Assembly: GCF_003597395.2 (NCBI RefSeq) | Contig: NC_133774.1 | Coordinates: 47,332,613 to 47,396,612 of the forward strand | Direction: 5' to 3' | DNA from: Chelonoidis abingdonii | Lineage: Eukaryota; Chordata; Testudines; Testudinidae | DNA: 64,000 nucleotides | Shown: positions 45,866 through 58,085 of the stretch, one piece after another | How the letters are laid out: each line of letters begins with the position of its first letter | Position numbering within the stretch: the stretch's first letter is position 1 | Notes under the pieces: model-generated | What the model was told of the DNA's origin: nothing | Databases searched by the model: none | The model's input: only the letters and a program-made list of their open reading frames with translations | Translations under genes and position numbers: made by a program

Positions 45866-46619
45866 TGTGATAGACCCAGGCCAGCTATGAACAGCAAAGT
45901 ATTGGAAAGCAGATATACTGACCACTGGATAAGCAGTTTTCTGTTCCCTAACTGACCAGAGCAGGGGCTGCTCCAAGCTAATGAGAACACCTGACTCCAA
46001 TTAACCTGCTAAGAGTCAGGTGAAGCTGTTAAGCACTTGACTCTAATTAAGGCCCCTCTGATGCTATAAAAGGGCTCACTCCAGTCAGGCCAAAAAGAGC
46101 CAGGGAGCCAGAGGAGAGGAAGTGCAGCTGAAGGGCTGGGTAACGAAGACACCCTGAAACCACTGGAAAGGGAGCCCTAAGGTAAGGGTGAAGAAGGCAT
46201 TGAAAGAGAGAAGGGGGGAGCTGTGGGGAAGTGGCCCAGGGAAATGTAGCAACTCTGGCAGTGAAAGGTCAGCTGCCAACATCTGCTGCCATTAGGGTCC
46301 CTGGGCCGGAACCTAGAGTAGAGGGTGGGTCTGGGTTCCCCCCAACTTGCCACTACAGAAACACCTCCTGGGAAGGGAAGACACGTCCCTGCCAGGACAG
46401 GAGACTCAACTGTTCTTGAATAAGCCTGTAGGGACAACAGAGACTGTGGGAGTTCTCTCACCAACCTGCTTGCTGGCTTATGATGAAAAGGGCTCAGTAG
46501 ACTGTACCCTGGCCCTAGAGAGAGAAGGGCTACATGGAGGGTTGCAGTGAGCCACTGAGGCTAGCATAAACCACCTGGACGCATGGGACCCATGGAGACA
46601 AGGTCAGAGCTCTGCCACA
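45866..46619 (+). mobile_element. Solitary retrovirus-like LTR, copy 3
   Basis: It begins TGTGATAGACCCAGGCC and ends CTCTGCCACA. GTAT flanks both sides (45862-45865 and 46620-46623). A CTATAAAAGGGCTCACTCC box at about 46063 is a plausible TATA element. Internal phrases shared with the LTR at 22602 include GGGTCCCTGGGC and AGAGAGAAGGGCTACATGG. Length is 754 bases. Frames across it are fortuitous. Confidence 0.85.
46060..46080 (+). promoter_or_regulatory. Probable TATA box of the LTR
   Basis: CTATAAAAGGGC lies about 195 bases into the LTR, where U3 promoters place it. No transcription is demonstrated. Confidence 0.5.
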
Positions 46620-46623
46620 GTAT

Positions 46624-48280
46624 GTAGGACATTATTTTTGTATTTTTCATGTGATGGTTTTCTTTTGTTTTTTTACTTTTCTTTTTTAAAAAAGGATTCA
46701 TTATACAGAATAATATATTTTTAAAGTAGTAAGACAAATATTAGGAGGGTAGAAATCATTATGTGGTGCAGCTGTTAATCCAAAGGAAGGGATATACCTA
46801 GATGGTGGGTCTTCATTCATTTTAGGCTCTCTGAGTAGCCCCATCATTCAGGAAGTTTTCACATTTTAGTTTCTCTGGTTACAAGCCCAATGCCCTTCCC
46901 ATGGGTCACATAATGACAATTAGAGGCATATTTCTTATTCCAATGTTGAGAGACCATTTTCTGACAGTTAATTAAGACTCCATCCTTCCCTTGACTCAAA
47001 GGAATTTCAGTTTTCTTACTTCTTAAAGACAAATCTTAAAATAAAAAGATTTTTCAGGGAAAAGTTACATCATGATAAAATGGGCATTTTATTAATTATT
47101 ATTTCATCTCTCTATCAGTTTTGTTTAGTATCTGAAGAAACCCTATAAGACTTAAGGTAGTTTGAATACCATTTCTAAGTCTGTGTGCTTGACATAACTT
47201 TGTAAAACCACAGATAATGTAATGTGTTAGGAAAAAATCACATCTATTTCAGCAGCAGCAGGCCAGGTGTAAACGGAAAGGTTATATGTCCTGGCATAGG
47301 AGAAAGGTGGTCTTCACCTCTATTGTTCTATAGTTATACTAACAATGATGGGATTGATAGCTATGGGCCATGTTGCATCCTTGGCCTTTGTGTAAAACTC
47401 TTAACATCAGTGGGAATTGCATGTGAGGGTGGAATGTGACCCTAATTCTTTTGTATTGAAGACTATTCTTGGTGAATTGTTTCTATGTAAATCTTACATA
47501 CTCCCTCACTCGCCCCAGAAATAGATGGTGCCAATTTGTGTTTTCCTTGTTGAGAAAAAAAGAACAAAAACAAAGCTGAGGGATACGCAAAATAGCTGAT
47601 GGTAAGATAAGTAAGAGTCTTGCAAACATCGTGATAGTAATGAAATGAAACCCAGAGCGTCCCCTACAATTTCTTTCCAATGAAGATGAATACCTCTCAG
47701 AATTTTAGCAGTCAATGGATTTTTTCCTTCTTTTCAGTTGTTAAGGGCATAGAGACAGGAAATAACCCTCCTCATGTTCACTTTTAAATGCACCCTTTTC
47801 TAGAGACTTCAGGGTTTGATTTCTCCACTGTGCGGAGCAGAGCTTAACCTCGGGGAGACTAAGAGGAGGTGCTGACTGGGAGCTGAACTGGGATCCCTGT
47901 TATCAGCCACCCGGCCCAGTGTCTAAAGTTCCAAGGGGTTAGGGTCCCTCATGGACTTTACAGCAGTAGAGAATTGAGCACAGCAGAGCCTTGCTCAGCC
48001 ATAGCCCCTCCCATACCTTCCCTGCTCCAACACACAATAGAGGGCAGTCTAGTGTAGCAGCAGTTGGGTGGCAGAGGCTGCACAAGAGAGCTGTCTCTTC
48101 CAGCTTTATGGCAGTGGGGATTCCCTTACACATAGGAATGTGCTTGCAATGCACAGAGGGAAGTTGGTGGACCCAAGAAGCTGCTATAATGATTGTCTTC
48201 TTCAGATATGACTACTCAGAGAAATAGCCACTCACCCACAGATTCTGATTATACTGCACAGATTTGAGCTTACTGGTATC
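46624..48280. other. Intergenic sequence with no gene
   Basis: AT-rich up to 47800, then a mixed stretch at 47800-48200 with several short frames on both strands and no recognised domain. Confidence 0.45.
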
Positions 48281-48284
48281 TGTA

Positions 48285-48500
48285 TGAAAAGGATAAGTTA
48301 CAAGCAGGCTTGGCAGCATTTGGTTTTTATTTTTTTCATAATTTCGACAGATAATATTGATGATCATTTTAAGCACTTTTTCTGTTTTTATGAATTTAAA
48401 ATTTTTGCAGTTGTGCAAAATGATGGGTTTTAAGCATTTTTTTCCTATTTTTATTTATTTAAATTTTTACAGTTGCAAGAAATTATAGGAGGGATCAGAC
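48285..48500. repeat. Repeat element with a two-unit internal duplication
   Basis: Two blocks of roughly 70 bases follow one another: AAGCACTTTTTCTG, then TTTTATGAATTTAAAATTTT, then GCAGTTGTGCAAAAT; and AAGCATTTTTTTCC, then TTTATTTAAATTTTTACAG and TTGCAAGAAAT. A lead-in at about 48297-48345 reads CAAGCAGGCTTGGCAGCATT. I recognise the style from turtle genomes but cannot name the family. Confidence 0.5.
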
Positions 48501-48789
48501 AAATGGGGGAGCAGACAGTCATCATTTAATGACAGTTGTCAACATTCAAAAAGTTAAAGCTTTATAGCCGTTAAAACACAAATCGTCAACATAACATGGC
48601 AAAATATACAAAAAAAATCTCCTTCAATCAAACTGTAAAGAGATCTCAAGCAGCACTGTTCATACTTTGCCTATCTGCAAATTTCAATTATTATTGATGG
48701 AAATACTTTTTTGATGGTTTCTGTGTGTATGATGTTACTGACATTTACTTATAAAAATCTAATCCTTCCAGGGCTAGTAATAAGGCAGT
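48501..48789. other. AT-rich intergenic sequence
   Basis: Nothing recognised. Confidence 0.4.
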
Positions 48790-49040
48790 TTGTTCTAGAG
48801 GCGTGGCCACAGTGTTAGAAACTAGGTGGCTGTAAGTTCTAATCCTGGCTCTGACAAGAACTTGCTGTGTGGTCTTGAGAAAGTCACTTCACATCTTGGC
48901 CTCATTTTGCCACATCAGTAAAAATGGATATGGGTTTTTTACAGTACCTGCCCCACAAGGCTGTTGTGAGGATTAATTAGTAAATGTCTGTACAGGGATT
49001 TGAACATGCATATACTATATAAATGCTAAACAGTTGTTAT
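48790..49040 (+). repeat. MIR-like SINE, nearly full length
   Basis: This is the best-preserved MIR-like copy in the window: head with B-box-like AAGTTCTAATCC, core TGCTGTGTGGTCTTGAG and AAGTCACTTCACATCTTGG, then TAAAAATGGATATGG, then CAAGGCTGTTGTGAGGATTA, and a tail ending ATATAAATGCTAAACAG. Confidence 0.85.
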
Positions 49041-52000
49041 TAAACTCTGATACCTATTTTTAATGCTCACATCACTGTGGTATGTGCCATTATTTTTCAG
49101 TCCATCAAGGTTAAAACGCTTTGCCCAAAAGAAAAACTTGCCACCACTCCCCTGCAAAACCTTCAGAGAGTTTGTGCTGAATTGCTATTGAAGATGTAAA
49201 TATAGTGGCAGCATTCTATGCACAGTTTAGTTGGAACATTTTTTAGAATATCTACCTTCAGAATATGAAGATTTTCCTTCCTTCCTTCATACTTTTTCCA
49301 GCTCATCAAAAATAAGAGAATATTTAACAGGATATTCCATATTTTGCACTGTTCTTCTTGTTAATAATTGCTGAAAGTACTTTACAGTTGTCAAAGTACT
49401 AGCAATGTGACACCTGAACAACCTTCTCGGTTCTAGGAGAATCTAAAGTGATGCACATGGTTTCCACTTTTCTATATATTTCCAGCATCACCACTGTGAG
49501 AATAATCAGTTTATAAGCTGCAGATATTTAAAAATATGAGTTATTTAAAAGGGAAAGACATGGGTGAAAGCAAATTGTTTGTTTTCAGCCAGAAATAAAT
49601 AAGGCATGGACAATCGCTTTCTCATCTACGAGTGAGTTTTATTAAAGAGTTAGAGCAAGCTCTGGTTTACAAGATATTCAGAACCATATGTATGCATTAA
49701 TTAAAGGAATGTGGAGGAGGAGGGGATCTGAGAAAATAACAAAGCAGCAGTGTATGCGTGCAATGATTTTTCATTTTGTTTCGCTTCAGCTCTGCCCCTG
49801 CAACAGAGGATCTAATCAATCTGCCGGCTATTAAGTTTGTTAATTGATAATGCATACTAATTAGGCTGTGCGCAGTTACTTAAGAGACTTTGCTAAGGTG
49901 ATTGTAGGCACAAGTCCAAATGGAGTTTAAAGTATTCTGTGTGAGGTTAAAACCCATCAACCAGAATAGATGGATATTATATTATAACAGAAGGCACAAC
50001 ATACCCATAAGTATTTAATGTATTGCACAGTTAGCCATTGTTTCATATTTTAACTCTAACAAACAATTAAAAATATAAAAACAGCTTATAAAACCTATAA
50101 CTAAATCATAGATGCATAAGGGGAGGAGGGGAGGAGGGAGAGAAACTTATGGTAAATATTTATATTAATTTCACATTTATATTTGGGAACAATAGTATGT
50201 AGCTCTGTTAGAAAGGAAGAGCAAAGCATTGAGACTGCAGACTAATCTAGCTTTATGAACAGTTCAGCAATAAGCCACATAAAACTGATATGCCTTTCTG
50301 CCCCCATTCAATAGGGCAATAAACCAGTTGTAGTAGGCTAACACCAAAAGCATATAATCTGGCAATTTGTAATATATACATAAAACCAGATCTATTATTT
50401 ATATAGTTAATATATTATTACAATCTAATAATTTCCCTTCAGTTTCAATGTCCTTGTATATGCTGCAGTCTGAGGTGCGCATGGCCTTCAGGGGCAGGTG
50501 GGGTGGGGGGGGGTCTGTCCTTATATTTTAATATTCTTGGGTCTTTTTTTCCCTTTCTCTGCATCATATAAAATGAAAATTCTCTGCAATATAAATTTGG
50601 AATTGGCAGGAGCTAGTGATCGAGGTAGGGTGCATTTAATTAGTGAATGAATTGTATTCCTACTGTGTGACCACTGAAGTTAGCATCCCATCCATACTGC
50701 TTTATTTTAACTATTTGGAGATGACTAGATATAGCAACTTTGTGTGGAGAAAACTGGTCTTAAGTACTGCATCCTTTGAATCTAATACAGAGAACAGCTA
50801 GAGAGACACCAGATTTCATGTCTTACCTGGTAAAATAAACTTACTCAAGGAAAGCCTTTGAGATGGAAGATTTCCAAAGAAGAGTTGGTCAAGGTAGGAT
50901 TTATTTGGCTGTATATATTTCAGGCATAACATTTATGGTGATGATGCCTCAACAGCAATAAAGGACATATGATAACCATGAGAGCTCTACTTCAATGATT
51001 AGTTAATATTTGTAAAGCACTCTGAAGGTAAAAAGTGCTCTGAAAGTGCTAAATATTTTTATATGCAATTATTATTTGGTGAGCACCACCAGTGGCTTGA
51101 TGCTGAACAGAGAACGTAGGAGAGGTGGCCTTTGCCCTAGGAAACTTAGTCTAAATGTCTCAATAATTCAGAGAGACATTGCACAGAGTGAGAAGATGCT
51201 CATGTGTACCACTTTTCATGAACAAAATGTAGGACACAGCCTCAGGAATGTGGGGTAGGATATGTCTCTTGGCCAGCTGCTTATACGCTTAGCTCAGAAA
51301 CCAGCAAACAAACTATTTGCTGGAGAAGCATAACTTATTCTAGCAACAAGCTGGTTGCCAGCAGATGTGAGACAAATGATATGAATACCTTCACTGACTG
51401 GGGCTTGGCAGGAGTTTGACAACAAGGGAAGCCAGTGTCTCCTGCATTTGGCCACTTTGTTTGAGACACTCAGGAGAGCTTGCTCAGCCAAGGTAAGAGA
51501 ATTGTAGTGAGGTTGGTTAAATGGGGCTATTCTTGTCCAGCAGGTCTGCATATTCCAAGAATATTGCACTGCATTATTGACGAGGGTTCTGCTGTTACTT
51601 CTCTCTCTAATGCGCATCTGGAAGATTTTATCCCATATTGTCAACTAAAACTAAGTAAATTAGTAGGGAAAATGTTGCACGAATATTTGCTCAAAGTGGA
51701 AAGTAAATTTCAGTTAGACCATGTTTACAATACTTTCATGTTTCCATTCCAGAAACATTTGAGTGCTCAAGCTTTACTAGCATGAATGACTCACAAAATA
51801 GTGAATGTAAGCTTAAATATTCACGAAAAACAGATTCTGAAGTGGAAATACACTGAAGAAATTTGTGGTTAATTTTGAAGAAGCATATCTGAGAATTTTA
51901 CAATCTGTGGGCCATTTGCAAGAGAAAAAACAGGCAAAATTAGTTGAATGTTGTTGTTTGAAAATTATTCACTCAGCTCTAATGTCAATAAAGGGTTTCA

Positions 52001-52204
52001 CTTTTATTTCTGTGAGGATAATATTCAATGTTTCTGTACTTTCATTAGAGAAATTCATTCCTTTGTCATATAGGGCATGATCCAGGGAGGTAGTGAGCAT
52101 CTGCAGCTCCCACTGACTTTGATCAGAATTAAGGTTGCTTAATACTTCTCAGGATCAGTCTCTTTCTCATTAATTTTCAGAAGTGTATATTTTTATCTCA
52201 TATC
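49041..52204. other. AT-rich intergenic sequence with no gene
   Basis: Several purine or G tracts occur (50120-50145, 50503-50514). A repeat tail with TTTGTAAAGCACTCTGAAGG lies near 51005. The overlapping frames on both strands at 51294-51785 have no known domain. Confidence 0.45.
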
Positions 52205-54430
52205 ATAGAATTGTAGACTCATAGAAGGTTAGGGTTAGAAGAGACCTCAGGAGATCACCTAGTCCAACCCCCTGCTCAAAGCTGAACAACCCCAACTAAG
52301 TCATCCCAGCCAGGACTTTGTCAAGCCTGGGCTTAAAAGCCTCTAAGGATGGAGATTCCACCTCCCTAGGTAACCCATTCCATTGCTTCACCACGCTCCT
52401 AATGAAATAGTTTTTCCTAATATCCAACCTAGACCTCCCCCACTGCAACTTGAGACCCTTGCTCCTTGTTCTGTCATCTGCCACCACGGAGAAAAGCCTA
52501 GCTCCATCCTCTTTGGAATTCTCCCCCCGCCCCCCGCCGCTTCAGGTAATTGAAAGCTGCTATCAAATCCCCACTCCTTCTTCTCTTCTGCAGACGAAAT
52601 AAGCCCAGTTCCCTCAGCCTCTCCTCATAAGTCATGTACCCTAGCCTCCTAATCATTTTCATTGCCCTCCACTGGACTATCTCCAATTTGTCCACATCCT
52701 TTCTGTAGTGGGGAACTCAAAACTGAATCCAGTACTCCAGATGTGGCCTCACCAATGCTGAATAGAGGAGAATAATCACTTCCCTCGATCTGCTGGCAGT
52801 GCTCCTACTAATGCAGCCTAATATGCTGTTAGCGTTCTTGGCAACAAGGGCACACTGTTGACTCATATCTAGCTTCTCATCCACTGTAATCCCCAGATCC
52901 TCTTTTGCAGAACTGCCGCTTGACTAATCAGTCCCCAGCCTGTAGCAGTGCATGGGATTCTTCTGCCCTAAGTGCAGGACTATGCACTTGTCCTTGTTGA
53001 ACCTCTTCCGATTTCTTTTGGCCCAATCCTCCAATTTGTCTAGGTCACTCTGGACCCTATCCCTAACCTCCAGCATATCTACCTCTCCCCCCAGCTTAGT
53101 GTCATCCACAAACTTGCTGAAGGTGCAACTCATCCCATCATCCAGATCATTAATTAAGATGTTGAACGAAACTGGCCCCAGGACTCTGGGGCACTCCGCT
53201 TGATACCGGCTGCCAACTAGACATCGAGCTGTTGATCACTATCCACTGAGCCCGATGATCTAGCCAACTTTCTAGCCACCTTATAGTCTATTCATCCAAT
53301 CCACATTTTTTTAACTTGCTGATAAGAATACTGTGGGAGATTATATCAAAAGCTTTGCTAAAGTCAAGATATATCACATCCACCACTTTCCCCATATCCA
53401 CAGAGCCAGTTCTCTCATCATAGAAGGCAGTCAGGTTAGTCAGGCATGACTTGACCTTGGTGAATCCATGTTGACTGTTCCTGATCACCTTCCTCTCCTC
53501 CAAGTGCTTCAAAATGGAGTCCTTGAGGACCTGCTCCACGATTTTTCCAGGGATTAAGGTGAGGCTGACTGGTCTGTAGTTCCCCGGATTCTCCTTCTTC
53601 TCTTTTTTAAAGATGGGCATTCTATTTGCCTTTTCCAATTGTCAAAGATCTCCTTCGATCACAATGAGTTTTCCAATATAATGGCCAGTGGCTCTGCAGT
53701 CACATCAGCCAACTCTCTCAGCACGCTTGGATGCATTAGATCCGGTCCTACGGACTTGTGCATGTCCAGCTTTTCTAAATAGTCCTTAACTTGTTCTTCC
53801 ACCACTGAGGGCTGCTCACCTCCTCCCCATTCTGTGCTGCCCAGTGCAGCAGTCTGGGAGCTAACCTTGTCTGGGAAGACTGAGGCAAAAAAAGCATTGA
53901 GTACTTCCAAAGCATCTGTCACTAGGTTGCCTCCCCCATTCAGTAAGGGTCTCACACTTTTCCTGACCACCTTCTTGTTACTAACATACTTGTAGAAACC
54001 TTTCTTGTTATTGTTCACATCCCTTGCTAGTTGCAGCTCCAGTTGTGCTTTGGCCTTTCTGATTACACCCCTGCATGCTTGAGTAATATGTTTATACTCC
54101 TCTCTAGTCATCTGTCCAAGTTTCCACTTCTTGTAAGCTTCCTTTTTGTGTTTAAGCTCACTGAAGATTTCTCTGTTAAGCCAAGCTTGTCGCCTGCCAT
54201 ATTTGCTATTCTTTCTGCACATTGGGATCGTTTGTTTCTGTGCCGTCAGTAAGGCTTCTTTAAAAGACAGTCAGCTCTCCTGGACTCCTTTTCCTCTCAT
54301 ATTAGCCTCCCAGGGGATCCTGCCCATCAGTTCCCTGAGGGAGTCAAAGTTTGCTTTTCTAAAGTCCAGGGTCCATATTCTGCTGCTCTCCTTTCTTTCT
54401 TTTGTCAGGATCCTGAATATGACTGGTTAA
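52205..54430 (-). mobile_element. CR1 LINE, 5'-truncated, about 2.2 kb
   Basis: The 3' end lies at 52205, with ATAGAATTGTAGACTCATAG, AGAGACCTCAGGAGATCACC and CTAGTCCAACCCCCTGCTC on the plus strand. Minus-strand frames give, from 5' to 3': YKKWKLGQMTREEYKHI and GFYKYVSNKK (linker before the polymerase), PGNYRPVSLTLIPGKIVEQ, SCLTNL, VIYLDFSKAFDIISHSIL, then KFVDDTKLGGEVD at the active site (the usual FADD is FVDD), then YEERLRELGLFRLQKRR and LDIRKNYFIRSVVKQWNGLP. Breaks at 53640, 53280, 52920, 52700 and 52490 split the ORF. The endonuclease domain and ORF1 are absent. Confidence 0.93.
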
Positions 54431-56230
54431 ACTAATGGGGATTTTTATCCTGTTTTATTGCTTGCATCACATTAGAGAGCTTTTTTAACTGAACTAGAAT
54501 GAAATATTAAGGTATCCTGTGACATATTTCATTGTACAAGTCTCTGGCATTTCATGACCCTTCTTGCTATATTTCTTAGAAGTGTTTTTCAGACAAAAAG
54601 TCTGGATGAGAATTATGTACAGTTAAATTATGATACTCTAACTTATCTTGAGTATTACTTTGCTACTCTATTGACTTTAATGGGCCTACTTGTAAAGGAC
54701 TACAGTGTAAACCAGGGTATTACAATCTGACCCTTAATTAAAAGACAAATCTTGTAACAAAGGACAGATCATTTAAAATTTGAAATAAGGGAACCTCGGC
54801 AAAATAAGTAACAATATTTGTAATCTCAGTCTATATTAGGAAATTGAACTATTGCTGAAAATTTTCATTTAAAAAAGTTTTGCCAAACACTAGTTAAGTG
54901 CAAAAGTAGACCAATCTCTGCCCCATTCTGGTCCCTCCTTGTCAATCTGTGTGAGGGTGGGATGCAGCCGCTTTGGGGACTATGCTGCTGTCCCTTCTCC
55001 CTCCCCCTATGTTACAACCTTTAATGCGAGGGACAAAGCAAGAGGGGCACTGTCCTCCTGCACTGCACACTATTGGGCTAGAATTGAAAGAAAAGAAAAT
55101 GAGGAAAACATTTTGTCTTTCATTGACTACAGTATACAAAGAAACTTTATTAATGTTTCAACTTAGTGCTCCTGTGTAAACTAAATTAATGTGGATTTTA
55201 AAAATGCAAAAATAAAGATGAATGAATCTCTTCCATGCTCAGCTATCAAATATTTGCCCAAAATGATTTCTATTGCTTAATATATTTTACAAAAAATAAG
55301 ATATTCAATTGTAAGATTTCTCTGAAAGAATATTTCATGGTTTGTTTTTCTATAGTACTATTTTTTTGATTGGAAACATATTAAACTAGATTCTTTATTC
55401 CAATTCAACATCATTTTCTTAATAAAAGGAAATGCTTTGAAATATTTTAAAAAGGGATGTATTATATTGGTTAAATCAGAGACCATTAGTGAGCTTCCTG
55501 GAAAATCTTTGCATATAGAACCTGGAGAAGGCAAGAGAGAAGTAATTTATGGCATCTAAGAAACAGACACATTGTACATAGCCTGATAATTCTGTACTTT
55601 GTTACAGTATGGTTTACAAATAACTAATTTTATGTCCCCATATGAAATGCACATATAGGATCTCTCCAAAGGCTATGTTCTGTTTGCTTATGAACATGGG
55701 TAGTCTAAACTCCTATTTTTATCTCTGAAGGAGCCTATTTAGAAATCACCTTTGGGAGTCCATATTTAAATATTTTACAAGATAAGTGAACAGAAATAGT
55801 AAAACTCATATGTTACAATAAAATATAGGCCTATTTTTAAAAGTAGGCAAGAAATAATGAATAAAGCTCCAATCTTGGAACTTTTTGCATGTGCAGGGAC
55901 TGCTGTACCCACATGGATACCATTGACTTCAGTGACTTCAAGCTTGTGTACTACCAGTAAACTCCTTTTTTAGAGCCTAATCAACCTTTGAAAATAAGTT
56001 CCACCTAAAACTGCAATGTGTGACTTTTGATTTACATTGTATGGACTCTGCCATGTTTATTTAACTTAGGTTTGGATAATGTCTCCTTTCTTCCTGTAGT
56101 TATGCTGGTCTTCTGAATGAAAATCCTTTTGACAGCATGGGAGTTCTGTGCTTAACATTAATTGTGCGGCATAGTATCAGAAAAGATCAAATATACACAG
56201 TGCACTGGATCTAGTCAAGGTCGGTCTTAT
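54431..56230. other. AT-rich intergenic sequence with no gene
   Basis: Old motif phrases (TTGACTTTAATGGGCC at 54669; CATTGACTTCAGTGACTTC at 55922) are the only recurrent features. No frame has a domain. Confidence 0.5.
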
Positions 56231-56235
56231 GGTAT

Positions 56236-56791
56236 TGTGATACAGCATGGCCAGAGGGCAGCAGGAGAGTGTTAGCAGGGAGCCTTATTCCCTGCAAGGG
56301 GAGGAAGGTTTGCTATAGATTAACTGAGCACTTGAAGCCAATTAGAGCACCAGCAGTCAGTCATGTGTAAACCCCTGCTTCAGTCAGACAGTGTTGGGAG
56401 TTGGAGAAGAGAACAGTTTTGAAGAGAGACAAAGGAAAGTTTGGAGGAGTGCTGACAGTGGGCTGAGAAATCCAAAAGAAACCCTAAGTAAGGGGCACCT
56501 GGCTTGTGTAGAAGGAAGGCAAGAAGCCCCTTCACAAGCTGAAGGGCAGGAGAGGGAAGTAGCCCAGAGGAAGGAACTGCTAGTTCAAGTGGTTCACCAC
56601 AAACCTCAGGGCCCCTGGGTTGGAACTTGGAGAAGAGGGCGGGCCCAGGTCCCTCCCTCTCCACTCCCCTCCTCAAGGACACTACTGGGGTAATTAAAAT
56701 ACCGGTTCAGAGGCAAGCAATGGTGCCCTGAACCTTCCCCAAAGAAGAGAAAGCGCAAGATCCAGCATAACAGTACCGGCAATTTGCCACA
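56236..56791 (+). mobile_element. Solitary retrovirus-like LTR, copy 4
   Basis: Starts TGTGATACAGCATGGCC and ends AATTTGCCACA, flanked by GTAT at 56232-56235 and 56792-56795. It is the plus-strand counterpart of the LTR at 25947-26529; both carry CAGGAGAGTGTTAGCAGGG and GCCTTATTCCCTGC. The 100-codon frames on both strands are shadows of LTR sequence. Confidence 0.87.
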
Positions 56792-57166
56792 GTATATATG
56801 AATGAAATTTTCAAATTTGAACACAAATACCTTTTATGACCACAAAGCAACTGCCAAAGTTTTGGGGGCATATTGTATCCAATTAACATCCAGTGCAGCT
56901 CAAATTGTCATAACATTTAAACAAAAGAGCTCCATTTACTGCGTTTCTGTTTTAAGTAACAGAAACTCATATGCTATTGTTAAATAAATCTTGCATAGTA
57001 CAGGCCATTTTAAGGGAGGTATTCAGCCAATAAAAAGAGGGGAGAGACAAAAGACACCTGAATATCATTTGTCCAGAAAAGCAAATTACACTTTGTACAA
57101 AGGAGATATGGCTGAAAAATAGTTGGGTAAGATGGAATTAATCCTGTTCATCTTTATACCTGACAC

Positions 57167-57185
57167 TCTTTTTTTTTTTTTTTTT
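57167..57185. repeat. Poly-T tract
   Basis: A run of more than 15 T residues. It may be the remains of a retroposed tail, but no element body is recognisable beside it. Confidence 0.6.
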
Positions 57186-57513
57186 GATAGTTGCTCATTA
57201 ATGAGGTCCAGTTTAGCTTTTGCTCATTCAGTTTTATATGGCTGCTCATTGACTTCAGTGGTGTTACTCTTGATTTTCACCAGTGTGAGTGAAAGCAGAA
57301 TCAGGCCCTTCAAGTGCATGTGATGCTCAGGAGAGGTGCCAGACTGACAACATGGGAAGATGAAGGACTCCAACAGCAGAAAAGAGTGGTCTCTGATGGA
57401 GACCTTGTAAGCTTCCCTACACGCCTCTTCTCCCCTCCCCCGCCCCGGGGTAATGATCCTGTTCTGGAGGGGACTACCTTTTAAAGTATGACAGTAGTTT
57501 GTTCTCTATGTCC

Positions 57514-57871
57514 ATTTTGGTATGTCCACACTGCAATTAAAAACCTATTGTTGGCCCATGCCAGCTGACTTGGGCTTGCAGGGCTTAGGCTAAGTGGCTG
57601 TTTAATTGCAATGTAGACATTTGGGTTTGAGCTGCAGTCCTGGCTCTAGGACCTGTCGGAGGGGAGGGTTGCAGACAGGGCCGGCTCCAGGCACCAGCCC
57701 AGCAAGCAGCTGCTTGGGGCAGCCGACGGTGAGGGGCGGCACGTGTGGCTCTTCGGTGGCAATTCAGTGGCGGGTCCCTCACTCCCTCTCGGAGCGAAGG
57801 ACCAACCGCCGAATTGCCGCCGAAGACTGAAGTGGGGCGGTAGAGCTGCAGATCGCAACTTTTTCTTTTCT

Positions 57872-57903
<32 letters not shown>

Positions 57904-58085
57904 TTCTTTTTGGTGCTTGGGGCGGCAAAAACCCTGGAGCCAGCCCTGTTTGCAGAGCTCAGGCTCCAGCCCAAGCCCAAACATCTACACTGCATTTAAA
58001 CAGCCACTTAGGCTGAGAGCCCTGTTAACTTGAGTCAGCTGGCATAGTCTGTGGGTGTCTAATTGCAGTTTGGGCATACCCTTAA
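57514..58085. mobile_element. Long inverted-repeat MITE, with a second MITE at its centre
   Basis: The left arm runs from about 57514 (GGTATGTCCACACTGCAATT) through GGCCCATGCCAGCTGACTTG and GTGGCTGTTTAATTGCAATG to 57675. The right arm, 57949-58085, carries the reverse complement: CATTTAAACAGCCACTTAGG, GAGTCAGCTGGCATAG, CTAATTGCAGTTTGGGCATA, ending CCCTTAA. The two arms together make a hairpin of about 140-160 bases per arm. The hAT MITE at 57676-57948 sits between the arms. The class is probably Harbinger-like, from the TTAA-like end and general form, but this is not established. Confidence 0.78.
57676..57948. mobile_element. hAT-type MITE, copy 2
   Basis: Ends CAGGGCCGGCTCCAGG and CTGGAGCCAGCCCTG form terminal inverted repeats of about 15 bases. 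Flanks are GTTGCAGA (57668-57675) and TTTGCAGA (57949-57956), an 8-base duplication with one mismatch. It matches the MITE at 40788-41091. It contains a pyrimidine tract of about 55 bases of T and C at 57860-57915. The Lys-rich 136- and 112-codon frames on the minus strand come from this tract and are not genes. Confidence 0.85.

Noticed and set aside
57585..57995. Lysine-rich 136-codon frame
   Set aside because: The lysine run is the reverse complement of a T/C tract inside a hAT MITE.
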